DNA from: Eubacteriaceae bacterium CHKCI004
Lineage (GTDB): Bacteria > Bacillota > Clostridia > Lachnospirales > Lachnospiraceae
DNA: 64,000 nt
Direction: 5' to 3'
Assembly: GCA_900016875.1 (NCBI GenBank)
Contig: FCNR01000048.1
Location: forward strand, 1 to 64,000
A model generated the notes under the pieces. It was not told the DNA's origin and did no database searches. It worked only from the letters and a program-made list of their open reading frames with translations. The position numbers and the translations under genes were made by a program. Below, piece by piece: positions 1 through 9,540 of this stretch (its first letter is position 1; every line of letters begins with the position of its first letter).

Positions 1-164
1 CACGGACCGTGGATTTCTGGAAGACCTGCTCCCGTGGTCACCGAACCTGCCGGCGAACTGCCGGAAATCCGGAAAAGAGAAGTGAGCGAAAGATTGGAGC
101 AAATCTGTCCTTATCATACAGGTTTGCTCCAGATTTGTACAGGTACGAGATATCTACCGTTTAC
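1..164 (+). mobile_element. Right end of an IS66-like insertion sequence (partial)
   Basis: Positions 2-85 encode a transposase-like C-terminus (see next entry). Position 164 closes a sequence whose reverse complement begins GTAAACGGTAGATATCTCG; IS66-family termini typically begin GTAA. From position 165 the reading frame abruptly matches the middle of an AlbA_2 domain (REVVGF...), so 164/165 is read as the IS/gene junction. The left end of the element lies outside the window, so the flanking target duplication cannot be checked. The family assignment rests on a remembered pattern rather than a search. Confidence 0.5.
2..85 (+). CDS. C-terminal end of an IS66-like transposase (partial, 5' outside window)
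   Basis: The frame open from position 2 encodes 27 residues and stops at TGA 83-85. It contains GFLEDLLPWSPNLPANCR. A short acidic/Leu stretch followed by LLPWS and a terminal Cys-Arg segment is typical of the extreme C-terminus of clostridial IS66-family transposases. Nothing upstream is visible, so only family-level identity is suggested. The stop codon lies about 80 nt inside the inferred IS end at 164, a normal distance for this arrangement. Confidence 0.45.
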   Translation, partial: TDRGFLEDLLPWSPNLPANCRKSGKEK

Positions 165-1469
165 AGAGAAGTTGTCGGTTTTGCCAAGGAAGATGTGTTC
201 GAAAAAATGGATGCCATTGCCAATGCCGTATCAGATAGCTGCGAACCGGCAATTATCCCGGATATTTCTTTACAGACGATTGATGGTAAGACTGTTATTG
301 TGGTAGAGGTTTCTGAGGGCAGACAGCGCCCATATTATATCAAAGCTCTTGGCAGAGATGGCGGTGTATATGTCCGCGTTGCCGGAACTACCCGTCTTGC
401 TGACGAATATATGATAAAAGAATTACTGTTTGAGGGCAGCAACCGCTACTATGATCAGGCTTTGTGTACCGGATTGAATATCACGGATGAAGACATTGAT
501 GCTCTGTGCAAAGCTATGAAAGAACAGGCAGTCAAGAATGCCCACAATGAGGAACAGAAAGCATCAATCAAAGATGTTGGCAGACAACAGCTTCGTTCCT
601 GGGGGATTTTGATTGAACGTGATGGAAAAGATTATCCGTCCAATGCCTTTGCTATTTTAACAGGTAATGCAGGCCTTCATGTTGCAACACAATGTGGCGT
701 GTTCAAAGGCACAACAAAAGCGGTATTTGTTGATCGACGGGAATATACCGGTTCGCTTTGGGAACAGATAGATGAAGCATTTCAGTTTGTTCTGCGAAAT
801 ATTCACCTGGGCGCTACCATTGTTGGGATTTATCGTCAGGATGTTTATGAGATCCCACCGGATGCCATTCGTGAGTTGATTATCAATGCCATGGTGCATC
901 GTAGTTATTTGGATCATGGTACGATACAGGTTGCGGTGTATGATAACCGATTGGAAATCACTTCCCCGGGAAAGCTGCCAATGGGACAAACTATGGAGCG
1001 TATGAAAGAAGGCTATTCCAAAATCAGAAATGAAGCTCTTGCTCATGCCTTTGCTTATATGAATCTAATTGAGCATTGGGGAAGCGGCATTCCGAGAATT
1101 ATTGATAAAGTAAAGGCTGCCGGACTGCGGGAACCAGAGTTTATTGGTGGCGAGGTTGATTTGCGTATCAATATCTATCGAGGTCAGATTGACGGCGTTG
1201 TTGATTTCAATGCTTCCAATACTGCCGTTAAACCGCCGCTAAACCGCCGGGAAACCGCCGATAAAGTGCCGGCAAATGAACAGGAACAGCAAATTTATAA
1301 ATATGTATCGGAAAATGCCGGCATTACAACATCGCAGGCAATGAAACTTCTTGGTATCAAACAGCGTAGAACCAGAGAAATACTGGCTAAAATGGTTGAA
1401 AAAGGATGGCTGAGAAAAGAAGGTGCTTCAAGAAGCACAATTTATGTAAAAAACACAGAAGGGAGATAA
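165..1469 (+). pseudogene. AlbA_2 / HATPase_c_4 ATP-binding protein, 5' truncated by IS insertion
   Basis: From REVVGFAKEDVF onward the frame matches the second half of an AlbA_2 (Schlafen-type) domain, including DGKTVIVVEVSEG and GGVYVRVAGTTR. A GHKL-type ATPase segment follows (IRELIINAMVHRSYLDHG, then DNRLEITSPGKLP), then a C-terminal winged-helix region (ITTSQAMKLLGIKQRR). The N-terminal part of AlbA_2 normally precedes REVVGF; here that stretch is replaced by IS sequence, so the gene is 5' truncated. A residual product could start at ATG 207, but no convincing ribosome site precedes it. It sits 6 nt upstream of pglZ; accessory AlbA_2 genes occur in Bacillota BREX loci, so this was probably a BREX-associated gene. 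Polar effects on pglZ-brxL are possible. Confidence 0.7.
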
Positions 1470-1475
1470 TGCAGC

Positions 1476-4118
1476 ATGGATACAGACAAAGTAATACAAG
1501 ACTTGAACCGCAGATTTGCTGCACCTTTGCCGGAGTTTTACCAACGTCGGATCATCTTCTGGTACGATGAAGATAGGGAATTTGAGGATAAGCTGAACGA
1601 AGTGGTTTTAGAGAATGCAAAGGTAATTGCTCTGACTGGAAATAATGCGTTTTCTGTAAAAAAACTGCTTTCGGTAGATGATTTGACTACAAACTATTTG
1701 GTTTATAGTCCTTTAGCATATAATTGTCCGGAGGACAACTGGCTTTTAGATGTGGAGCTTTACAGCGAGGAGTTCCGGGCAGATCTGATTTCCATTTGGA
1801 TGGATGAGATGGGGCTTGCATCGAATCCGGCCATGCGGAAGCAGGTCAAGAATTATCGTGCTTATTTTAATGCGAAAGACCGGCGTTTGAAAGTTAGCAC
1901 ACAGGATAAAGTTCCAGCAACTCCAGCACAGCTGCATATGGCTGTCATGGCAGCAATCTGCGGATTAAAAGACGCACAGCCTAATATGATTCTCCGCAGT
2001 GTGTTTCGGGCTGGACTGGATTTGAAAAGCAATACTGTTTATCAGGATTTTGTAAAATATCATGCAGATGGTGCGTTTTGGGCGATGGTTCGCCAGGGAT
2101 GGGGATTTACAGAGGAAGAACCAGACCTGGGACGATTGGCAATTCATCTGCTGTTGACCGCTGCCACCCGTACTATACGACAGGAGTATCTTGCTGGACT
2201 GGACGGGTTCATTTCTATGCCGCATCAGGCATATTGCTATGATTTTATTTCTGAATGGATTCATAGTGAGGATATTCAGCAGTTATATGATGTGGCACGG
2301 TATGTTGAGGATGAAGCCCGTCTTCATCAGCGTTTTGAAAAGCTGACTGTGGACGATCTGGCAGGAACTGAGTGTTTCCCGTGCATTAATGAAGTGATTC
2401 TGACAAAGCTGATGACAGAAATCAGCGACCATATCATTGATGTTGACACCATAACTTCGACTGTTGAAAAGCGGAGAACCTGTGCATGGTATGAGCCATT
2501 TGAGAACTTTTATGATGGTATTTTGCAAGTGGCAAATATGCAGAGATTCTTTAAGGAGCATTCTGCCGGATTCCATACCGCAGAGGCAAAAGGCATATGG
2601 AAAGAATATACGGAAAGCTATTATCAGATGGATACCTATTACCGTTTGTTTCATCTGAGTTTCCAAAAGAGTCTGGAAACTTCCAATATTCTGCTGGATG
2701 ATTTGTTCAAGCACGTCGTCGATAAAGTGGAAGGACTCTATACTCATTGGTTTTTAGGTGAGCTGGGTAATAACTGGTCGGATGTGTGTGCAGAAGAACT
2801 GGCAACCTATGGGAAGGTTTTGGAAGTACCGCAGCAGGAAGAATTTTACCGTTCCAGTATTAAGACTTCAGATACCAGGGTATTCGTGATTATTTCGGAT
2901 GCTATGCGCTATGAAGTGGCGGCTGCTATGGCAGACCAGCTTCAGAGAGAAACACAGAGCAAGGTTTCCATAAGCAGTATGCAGAGCATTTTCCCTTCTA
3001 TTACAAAGTTCGGTATGGCAGCGTTATTGCCGCATAAAGAGCTGACAGTAGAGGTTCGGAACAACTTTTTAACGGTTTTGGCGGATGGTCAATCTACGGC
3101 AAGCACTTACCGGGATAAGGTTTTGAAATCAGAAGATCCGGCAAGTGTAGCATTGAAATACAATGACATTATTACCATGAAACGACCAGAACGAAGTGCA
3201 TTGGTAAAGGGTATGGATGTGGTCTATATTTATCACGATACTATTGATGAAGCTAGTCATACTTCTGATACAGCTGTTTTTGCCGCCTGTGATAAGGCAA
3301 TTTCAGAATTGAAGAACCTTGTGCGTATTATTGTAAATGAATTTGGCGGTACGAATATTCTGATTACGTCTGATCACGGATTCCTTTATACATACAGTCC
3401 TTTGAAGGAAGAGGATAAGGTAGATAAAAGCGGTTTTTTTGATGTGGATGTAGTAAACTCTGATGCCATAAAAAAAGAAAGTACCAGGAGGTGTGTGGAA
3501 TATGGCAGAAGATATGCAATTATGAAGAAGGGTGCGCAACCCGACTATCTGATGCCTGTAAAATTCCTGGGGGGAAATACAGAGTTTGAAGGATTTACTC
3601 CAAGAGAAAGTATCCGTATCAAGATGAGTGGCGGCGGTATGAATTTTGTGCATGGCGGCATTAGTTTGCAGGAAATGGTTGTTCCGGTGATTGAATATCA
3701 CTATCTTCGCAACGATTCTATGGAATACAAGCGTAATAGGAAGAAATATGATACCAAACCGGTAACAGTTAATCTGTTGTCCGCAAACCGTAAAATCAGC
3801 AATATGATTTTCTCGTTGAACTTCTATCAGAAGGATGCAGTCAGTGCAAACCGTGAAGCAGCTACTTATCAGGTTTACTTTACGGATGAAAATGGCAAGC
3901 AGATCAGTGATGTTCAGAAAATTATTGCAGATAAAACCAGTGGCAACGGCGCAGATAGAATATTCCGCTGCCAGTTTAATCTGAAATCTCTGAAATACAG
4001 CAATACCGCTACTTATTATCTGGTAATTGCAGATGAACGGGGATTGCAGATGCCACAGCGTGAGCCGTTCCAGATTGACATCGCTTTTGCGGTGGATGAG
4101 TTCGATTTCTTTAGTTAA
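1476..4118 (+). CDS. pglZ: BREX alkaline-phosphatase-fold protein PglZ
   Basis: The 880-residue product matches type-1 BREX PglZ (BrxZ) in length and motifs. VFVIISDAMRYEVA (about residues 467-480) carries the metal-binding Asp of the alkaline phosphatase fold, and ILITSDHGFLYTY (about 627-640) carries the conserved Asp-His pair. PglZ is a core BREX component required for phage restriction and host methylation together with PglX; it acts in the cytoplasm. GGGAG precedes the ATG at 1476. brxL follows after 20 nt, so the two are co-transcribed. The gene appears intact; the other core genes (brxA, brxB, brxC, pglX) would have to lie left of the window. Confidence 0.93.
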   Translation: MDTDKVIQDLNRRFAAPLPEFYQRRIIFWYDEDREFEDKLNEVVLENAKVIALTGNNAFSVKKLLSVDDLTTNYLVYSPLAYNCPEDNWLLDVELYSEEFRADLISIWMDEMGLASNPAMRKQVKNYRAYFNAKDRRLKVSTQDKVPATPAQLHMAVMAAICGLKDAQPNMILRSVFRAGLDLKSNTVYQDFVKYHADGAFWAMVRQGWGFTEEEPDLGRLAIHLLLTAATRTIRQEYLAGLDGFISMPHQAYCYDFISEWIHSEDIQQLYDVARYVEDEARLHQRFEKLTVDDLAGTECFPCINEVILTKLMTEISDHIIDVDTITSTVEKRRTCAWYEPFENFYDGILQVANMQRFFKEHSAGFHTAEAKGIWKEYTESYYQMDTYYRLFHLSFQKSLETSNILLDDLFKHVVDKVEGLYTHWFLGELGNNWSDVCAEELATYGKVLEVPQQEEFYRSSIKTSDTRVFVIISDAMRYEVAAAMADQLQRETQSKVSISSMQSIFPSITKFGMAALLPHKELTVEVRNNFLTVLADGQSTASTYRDKVLKSEDPASVALKYNDIITMKRPERSALVKGMDVVYIYHDTIDEASHTSDTAVFAACDKAISELKNLVRIIVNEFGGTNILITSDHGFLYTYSPLKEEDKVDKSGFFDVDVVNSDAIKKESTRRCVEYGRRYAIMKKGAQPDYLMPVKFLGGNTEFEGFTPRESIRIKMSGGGMNFVHGGISLQEMVVPVIEYHYLRNDSMEYKRNRKKYDTKPVTVNLLSANRKISNMIFSLNFYQKDAVSANREAATYQVYFTDENGKQISDVQKIIADKTSGNGADRIFRCQFNLKSLKYSNTATYYLVIADERGLQMPQREPFQIDIAFAVDEFDFFS

Positions 4119-4138
4119 TACCGCAGGAGGATAGAAAG

Positions 4139-6256
4139 ATGGAGCAATTTACAGAGGGCGAAAGCACCCGTGAAGAAATAAAGAACAAGCTCCGTCAGAA
4201 TTTTGACGGTAAGATTGTTCGTAAAGACCTGACAAAGAAAATCAAGGAAGGGGCGAATGTTCCGGTTTATGTCCTTGAGTTCTTGTTAGGGCAGTATTGC
4301 AGCTCAGATGATGAAACTGTCATTGAAAAAGGAGTGCAAAAAGTAAAGCGGATTCTTGCCGCCAACTTTGTACGCCCAGATGAATCGCAGAAAATTCTTT
4401 CTCAGTTGCGCAAAAAAGGCAGTCATACGATTATTGATATGGTGACAGTACGTCTGGACATGAAAAAGGATTGCTTTTTTGCAGAGTTTTCCAATCTGGG
4501 AGTTGGCAATGTACCGATTGCTGACGAATACCCGGAAAAGTTTGATCGTCTGCTCTGTGGCGGTATCTGGTGTATTGTTCAGTTGGATTATGAGGTTGAA
4601 GGTGACAATAACTTTGGTATTGCGGATATTGACGGGAATCCGCTTCGTTCTAAACAGAAAAAACAGAAAGATATTTCTCCAATCAGTATCCGTAAGTTGA
4701 CACCGATTCAGATGCCACACGTTGATATTGACGAGCTGAAGCAGGGTCGAAAAGCCTTCACGAAAGATGAATGGCTAGATATCCTTCTCCGTTCTATAGG
4801 CATGGAGCCGGACGAATTTACATACCGTGAAAAATGGTTGCTCTTGACTCGTATGATTCCGCTGGTAGAGAATAATTTTAATCTTTGTGAGTTGGGCCCG
4901 AGAAGTACTGGAAAATCCCATCTCTACAAAGAGATTTCTCCGAACAGTATTTTGATTTCTGGTGGGCAGACAACAGTTGCAAACCTCTTTTATAATATGG
5001 GGCGCAAGACGGTTGGGCTAGTTGGTTTGTGGGATTGCGTTGCTTTTGATGAAGTGGCGGGTATCAAATTCAAGGATAAAGACGGTATCCAGATTATGAA
5101 AGACTACATGGCATCTGGCTCTTTTGCACGTGGCAAAGAAGAAAAGGCTGCTACTGCTTCCATGGTCTTTGTGGGAAACATCAATCAGAGTGTGGATGTG
5201 CTGTTTAAAACCTCCAGTCTGTTTGCACCGTTCCCATCGGAAATGGGAACGGATACAGCATTCCTTGACCGTATACACTGCTATCTTCCAGGCTGGGAGA
5301 TTCCGAAGTTCAGACCGGAGCATTTTACCGACGATTATGGCTTTATAAGTGATTATCTGGCAGAGTTTATCCGAGAACTTCGTAAAGAACAGTATGGCGA
5401 TGCACTTGATCACTATTTCCGTCTGGGAAGGAATTTGAATCAGCGTGATACGATTGCAGTCCGCCGCATGGTAGACGGTTATCTGAAGCTGATGTACCCG
5501 GATGGTGAGTTTACCAAAAAGGAACTGGAAGAAGTCATTCAGATTGCATTGGAAATGCGCCGTCGTGTCAAAGAACAACTGAAAAAACTGGGAGGTATGG
5601 AGTTCTACGATGTGAACTTCTCTTATATTGACCTGGATGATATGTCGGAGCATTATGTTTCTGTACCGGAACAGGGCGGAGGTAAGTTAATTCCGGATGG
5701 TATGTGCAATCCGGGACAGGTTTATACCGTATCCAGAGGGAAAAGTGGTATGATTGGTGTATTCCGTCTGGAAAGTCAGATGCTTCCGGGAAATGGAAAG
5801 ATTGAACGGACGGGGTTAGGCAGCGATTCTAAATGCAAGGAAGCTGTGAACACGGCATTTAACTATTTGAAAGCAAATGGCAACAGAATCAGCGGTTCTA
5901 TCAGTACCTCGACCAAGGATTATATCATCAATTATCAGGATTTGCAGGGGATTGGAATGACCGAGAAGCTGGCACTTCCTACGTTGATTGCTCTTTGCTC
6001 GATTGCGCTGGGAAAGCCAGTGGTCAGCAATTTGGCAATTCTGGGAGATATTACAATCAGCGGCACGATGATAAAGGTGGATGAGCTTGCCAATACGCTT
6101 CAAGTGTGCCTGGACAGCGGCGCAAAGAAAGTGCTGATTCCGAGTACCTCGTTTGTTGATTTTGCAAGCGTTCCGGCTGATCTGATGAGTGCATTTCAGT
6201 TGATTCCGTATCAGAGTGCGGAGGATGCTGTGTTCAAGGCATTGGGAGTAGAATAA
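4139..6256 (+). CDS. brxL: BREX Lon-like AAA+ protein BrxL
   Basis: The 705-residue product matches BrxL. It has an N-terminal region, an AAA+ core with a Walker A variant GPRSTGKSH (about residues 252-260), a Walker B region WDCVAFDEVAG and a sensor region FVGNINQSVD, and a C-terminal Lon-protease-like domain ending with LDSGAKKVLIPSTS. BrxL proteins form DNA-binding AAA+ rings needed for phage exclusion in type I BREX. AGGAGG lies 8 nt before the ATG. The gene is intact and closes the BREX part; the next gene, 22 nt downstream, starts a Gabija-like pair in the same orientation, so readthrough is likely. Confidence 0.93.
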   Translation: MEQFTEGESTREEIKNKLRQNFDGKIVRKDLTKKIKEGANVPVYVLEFLLGQYCSSDDETVIEKGVQKVKRILAANFVRPDESQKILSQLRKKGSHTIIDMVTVRLDMKKDCFFAEFSNLGVGNVPIADEYPEKFDRLLCGGIWCIVQLDYEVEGDNNFGIADIDGNPLRSKQKKQKDISPISIRKLTPIQMPHVDIDELKQGRKAFTKDEWLDILLRSIGMEPDEFTYREKWLLLTRMIPLVENNFNLCELGPRSTGKSHLYKEISPNSILISGGQTTVANLFYNMGRKTVGLVGLWDCVAFDEVAGIKFKDKDGIQIMKDYMASGSFARGKEEKAATASMVFVGNINQSVDVLFKTSSLFAPFPSEMGTDTAFLDRIHCYLPGWEIPKFRPEHFTDDYGFISDYLAEFIRELRKEQYGDALDHYFRLGRNLNQRDTIAVRRMVDGYLKLMYPDGEFTKKELEEVIQIALEMRRRVKEQLKKLGGMEFYDVNFSYIDLDDMSEHYVSVPEQGGGKLIPDGMCNPGQVYTVSRGKSGMIGVFRLESQMLPGNGKIERTGLGSDSKCKEAVNTAFNYLKANGNRISGSISTSTKDYIINYQDLQGIGMTEKLALPTLIALCSIALGKPVVSNLAILGDITISGTMIKVDELANTLQVCLDSGAKKVLIPSTSFVDFASVPADLMSAFQLIPYQSAEDAVFKALGVE

Positions 6257-6278
6257 AACCAAAGATAGGAGGCTGCGA

Positions 6279-7919
6279 ATGGCTATTGAGAAGGTAATTA
6301 TTCAAAATTTTAAAAAGTTCAAAAATCCCTTTGAAATTAAATTTAATGAAAACATCAATCTCCTGGTCGGTGATAACGAATCCGGAAAATCTACTATTCT
6401 TGAAGCCATTCATGTGGCTTTAACAGGTATATATGCTGGTCGGAGCATTAGGAATCAGCTGTCAGCGTATTTATTTAATAGAGAGGTAGTTGAGGAATAT
6501 CTGGCATCGGTGGAGGCTGGACATCCGACTGCGCCTCCGGAAATAATGATTGAGCTATATTTCAAAAGCGGAACACTGCCTGAATATGAAGGTAATGGCA
6601 ATTCTGAAAAAAATGATGGCACAGAAGGTATTAGATTTTCAATTAGTTTTTCTGATAAATTTAACGCAGAATATGAAAGTTTGATAAAAGCACAAAAACT
6701 TATAAGTTTGCCTATTGAATTTTATGAAGCTAAATGGTTTTCTTTCAGTAGAGATGAGAAAATGCCGAGATTCATACCAATAAAATCTGTAATGATTGAT
6801 TCGTCAAATTACAGATACCAAAACGGATCTGATGTATATATTTCCAGAGTAGTAAAAGATTTTCTTGAACCAGAGGACATAACAGCAATAACACAAGCCC
6901 ATAGAAATATGATAGATGAGTTTGCACAAAATGAAGCTATTCAGTTAATCAATGAGAAAATTAGTGCTGCATCTACTGTCATGAACGGAAAATTATCGTT
7001 AAGTGCTGATCAGGGAGTTCAGAATTCTTGGGAATCAAGTTTGGTTACACAGGTGGATGGAATCCCGTTTACTAATGCTGGAAAAGGGACACAATGTATT
7101 ATAAAAACACAATTAGCTTTAAGTCATAAACAGGCGGAAAAAGCAAGTATTATTTTGATTGAAGAACCTGAAAGCCATTTGTCTTTTTCTCGACTGAGTG
7201 AATTGATGGGAGTTATTGAAAAGGCTACATCTGGTAGACAGATTATAGCATCAACGCATAGCAGCTTTGTTGCCAATAAGCTCGGACTGGAAAATTTGAT
7301 TTTACTTTCAAACAATAATTGTTGCTCGATGCAATCGCTCAAGAAGGAAACTTTTGAATTTTTCAAAAAAGTGGCTGGTTATGATACTCTGCGACTGATT
7401 CTTTGTAAAAAATCAATTTTGGTAGAAGGTGACTCGGATGAACTGGTTGTCCAGCGGGCATATATGGATACTCATGAGGGGAGACTTCCTATCCAAGATG
7501 GAATAGATGTAATGACCGTAAGAGGAGTAACATTTAAACGGTATCTTGAAATTGCACGGATATTAAACAAAGAAACGGCTGTCGTTACAGATAATGATGG
7601 AAATATTGAAGCTGTTAAAAAGAAGTACAAAGAATATGAAGAAATACCGTTTATTCATATTTGCGTTGATGAAGTGGTAGATACAGGTGATTTAAAACTG
7701 TCAGGTAAGGATTTTAATTACAATACTTTAGAGCCGAAAATATTGAAAGAAAATGGGCTGGATGTAATGAATAATATTTTTGGAACTGAGTATGGTACTG
7801 ATGATGAGATGCACAAATATATGCATGCACACAAGACAGATTGTGCAATAGCAATTTTTGAATCGGCTACTAAAATTAAATATCCTGAGTATATAATGAG
7901 GGCATTAAAAAATGAGTAG
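6279..7919 (+). CDS. OLD-family ATP-dependent endonuclease, GajA-like
   Basis: The 546-residue product has an ABC-type ATPase half: Walker A GDNESGKST at about residues 31-39, then a Walker B/D-loop region ILIEEPESHLSF and an H-loop QIIASTHSSF. The C-terminal half is a TOPRIM nuclease with the Glu of ILVEGDSDELVV and the DxD-type site AVVTDNDGN. This is the architecture of class 2 OLD nucleases and of Gabija GajA, which nicks DNA when nucleotide levels fall during phage infection. The next gene overlaps by 8 nt and encodes a UvrD-like helicase, the diagnostic class 2 OLD/Gabija partner. A ribosome site AGGAGG precedes the start. Codons are more AT-rich than in pglZ/brxL, which suggests separate acquisition. 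Confidence 0.85.
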   Translation: MAIEKVIIQNFKKFKNPFEIKFNENINLLVGDNESGKSTILEAIHVALTGIYAGRSIRNQLSAYLFNREVVEEYLASVEAGHPTAPPEIMIELYFKSGTLPEYEGNGNSEKNDGTEGIRFSISFSDKFNAEYESLIKAQKLISLPIEFYEAKWFSFSRDEKMPRFIPIKSVMIDSSNYRYQNGSDVYISRVVKDFLEPEDITAITQAHRNMIDEFAQNEAIQLINEKISAASTVMNGKLSLSADQGVQNSWESSLVTQVDGIPFTNAGKGTQCIIKTQLALSHKQAEKASIILIEEPESHLSFSRLSELMGVIEKATSGRQIIASTHSSFVANKLGLENLILLSNNNCCSMQSLKKETFEFFKKVAGYDTLRLILCKKSILVEGDSDELVVQRAYMDTHEGRLPIQDGIDVMTVRGVTFKRYLEIARILNKETAVVTDNDGNIEAVKKKYKEYEEIPFIHICVDEVVDTGDLKLSGKDFNYNTLEPKILKENGLDVMNNIFGTEYGTDDEMHKYMHAHKTDCAIAIFESATKIKYPEYIMRALKNE

Positions 7920-8991
7920 TCTAATTGTTGCGGCGGCAGGGGCAGGAAAAACAACATTTCTTGTAAAGCAGGCGTTGGAGATTTCTGAAAATGTTTTGAT
8001 AACGACTTATACCGATGCAAATGAACAAAGCATTAGAGATAAATTTTACGAAATAAATGGTTGTATTCCATCAAATGTAACCATTATTCCGTGGTTTTCT
8101 CTGTTGCTTAAGCATGGTATACGACCTTATCAAAGTTATCTTATATATAATAGAGTATCTGGAGTATTATTAGTAAATAAGGCAGATAAGAGACTGCTGA
8201 AGCTAAAGGACACAAATGAGAAAAAATATATCACAGCGTCTGGTAATGTATATTCAAATATGATTTCAAAATTGCCATGTGTCTTGGATAGATTATCGAA
8301 TGGCTGTGTGTTTCGGAGAATGAGAAAGATTTTTTCTTATGTTTTTGTAGACGAAATACAAGATTTTGCTGGATATGATTTGGAAGTTATAAGAAAACTG
8401 TACGAGGTCGGTTGTAACATGACTTTGGTAGGCGATCCTCGTCAGACGACGTATCGAACTCATTATGAAACAAAATATAAAAAGTATGCAGGTGGAAAAA
8501 TAGTAAATTTTGTACAGGAAAACATTCCTGAAATGAATATTGACTCCACGACATTAGCGACATCATATCGTAATAATCAGATTATATGTGATTTGGCAAA
8601 TCAGATGTATCCTGATATGAAGCCATGTGATTCTGCTATGAACGAAAAGACAGGACATGACGGAATATTTTGGATTGAAGAGAGGGATATTGATAACTAT
8701 ATGGAAACATATAATCCCGTTCAACTTAGATATGATAAAAGAACCAAGGTAAATGAAAAATTTAGAGTAACAACTTTTGGTTCAGCAAAGGGACTTACTT
8801 TCGATAGAGTTTTGATATATCCAACTCAGCCAATGCTGAATTGGTTGTCGGGAAAATCGAGAGATATGAAAGCTGAAAGTCTTTCCAGGTTTTATGTGGC
8901 AGTTACCAGAGCAAAGTATAGCGTTGGTTTTGTATATAAAACCAAAAAGATTCCGTCTGAAAATATCGGAGAAAAGTGGACACTTGGATAA
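7912..8991 (+). CDS. UvrD/SF1-like helicase, GajB-like
   Basis: The 359-residue protein has a compact SF1 helicase core: Walker A AAAGAGKTTF at the very N-terminus, Walker B YVFVDEIQDF, motif III GDPRQTTY, motif IV-like TSYRNNQ, and motif VI RFYVAVTRAKYSV near the C-terminus. It overlaps the OLD gene by 8 nt, so the two are translationally coupled. This is the gajA-gajB arrangement, in which GajB senses DNA termini and activates GajA. It is shorter than the roughly 490-residue canonical GajB, so inserted subdomains are reduced. Followed by a terminator-like hairpin. Confidence 0.8.
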   Translation: MSSLIVAAAGAGKTTFLVKQALEISENVLITTYTDANEQSIRDKFYEINGCIPSNVTIIPWFSLLLKHGIRPYQSYLIYNRVSGVLLVNKADKRLLKLKDTNEKKYITASGNVYSNMISKLPCVLDRLSNGCVFRRMRKIFSYVFVDEIQDFAGYDLEVIRKLYEVGCNMTLVGDPRQTTYRTHYETKYKKYAGGKIVNFVQENIPEMNIDSTTLATSYRNNQIICDLANQMYPDMKPCDSAMNEKTGHDGIFWIEERDIDNYMETYNPVQLRYDKRTKVNEKFRVTTFGSAKGLTFDRVLIYPTQPMLNWLSGKSRDMKAESLSRFYVAVTRAKYSVGFVYKTKKIPSENIGEKWTLG

Positions 8992-9042
8992 ATAACTGAA
9001 GGGTGGCTGTTTTCAAGAAGCCACACAGATAGAGAAATGAAC

Positions 9043-9084
9043 TTCCCATCGTTGTATAAATTTCCAACGGTGGGGAAACTTTTA
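9043..9084 (+). terminator. Probable rho-independent terminator after the Gabija-like pair
   Basis: An imperfect inverted repeat pairs TTCCCATCGTTG (9043-9054) with CAACGGTGGGGAA (9065-9077) across a 10-nt loop, followed by a CTTTTAT tract. A second short hairpin (GTGGCT/AGCCAC) lies just upstream at 9003-9024. Confidence 0.55.
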
Positions 9085-9387
9085 TATGGATATTCGACAT
9101 TGATTTTAGACTCAAATTTTCCATCCCCATCACAGGTCTGTGGACAGTTGGTTTTCTATCCCAAATATTTATATCTGTGGTGATCATTCAATGCAGATCC
9201 AGTGGCATTACCAACCGTCAGTGGTGCATAGAGAACGGGTCGTTTTTCCTGGGCAACTTCCTGCAAAAAGAATCTGTTTTCCACATTTCCCTTCCGTCAA
9301 AATAATGAGGGCAGTATGGCATTGGATTCGCTTTTCTGCTGGATTTCCGGTATAATAGGAACCAGTAAAAAGAAAGGTGGTTCCCAG
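9085..9387. other. Intergenic region with decayed sequence
   Basis: No convincing gene is present. Short open stretches on both strands have no recognisable domain and are broken by stops, so this may be decayed coding DNA. A TATAAT box at 9351-9356 lies 32 nt upstream of the small gene at 9388; its -35 region is poor. Confidence 0.35.
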
Positions 9388-9525
9388 ATGCCGCAGTCAG
9401 AAATGGAAGCGTTTATACAGCTTCAGAACGAGGTAATTGAATCCAAGGGACATCTTGAGGTGGCCAGCCAGTGCTTTATGATCGAGCAGATGTCCAGATG
9501 TCCAAAAGCCATGAGCAGCCAATAA
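9388..9525 (+). CDS. Small hypothetical protein (45 aa)
   Basis: The ATG at 9388 is preceded by AAAGGTGG and, further up, by a TATAAT box at 9351-9356. The product is charged, has several Met and Cys residues and one likely helix (EAFIQLQNEVIESKGHLEVA). I do not recognise a family. It ends 15 nt before the large helicase gene in the same direction, so it may be a leader peptide or small partner of that gene. It could also be a chance frame in a decayed region; the ribosome site and the -10 box are the main arguments for it. Confidence 0.4.
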   Translation: MPQSEMEAFIQLQNEVIESKGHLEVASQCFMIEQMSRCPKAMSSQ

Positions 9526-9540
9526 TAAGGTGGGTTACAA

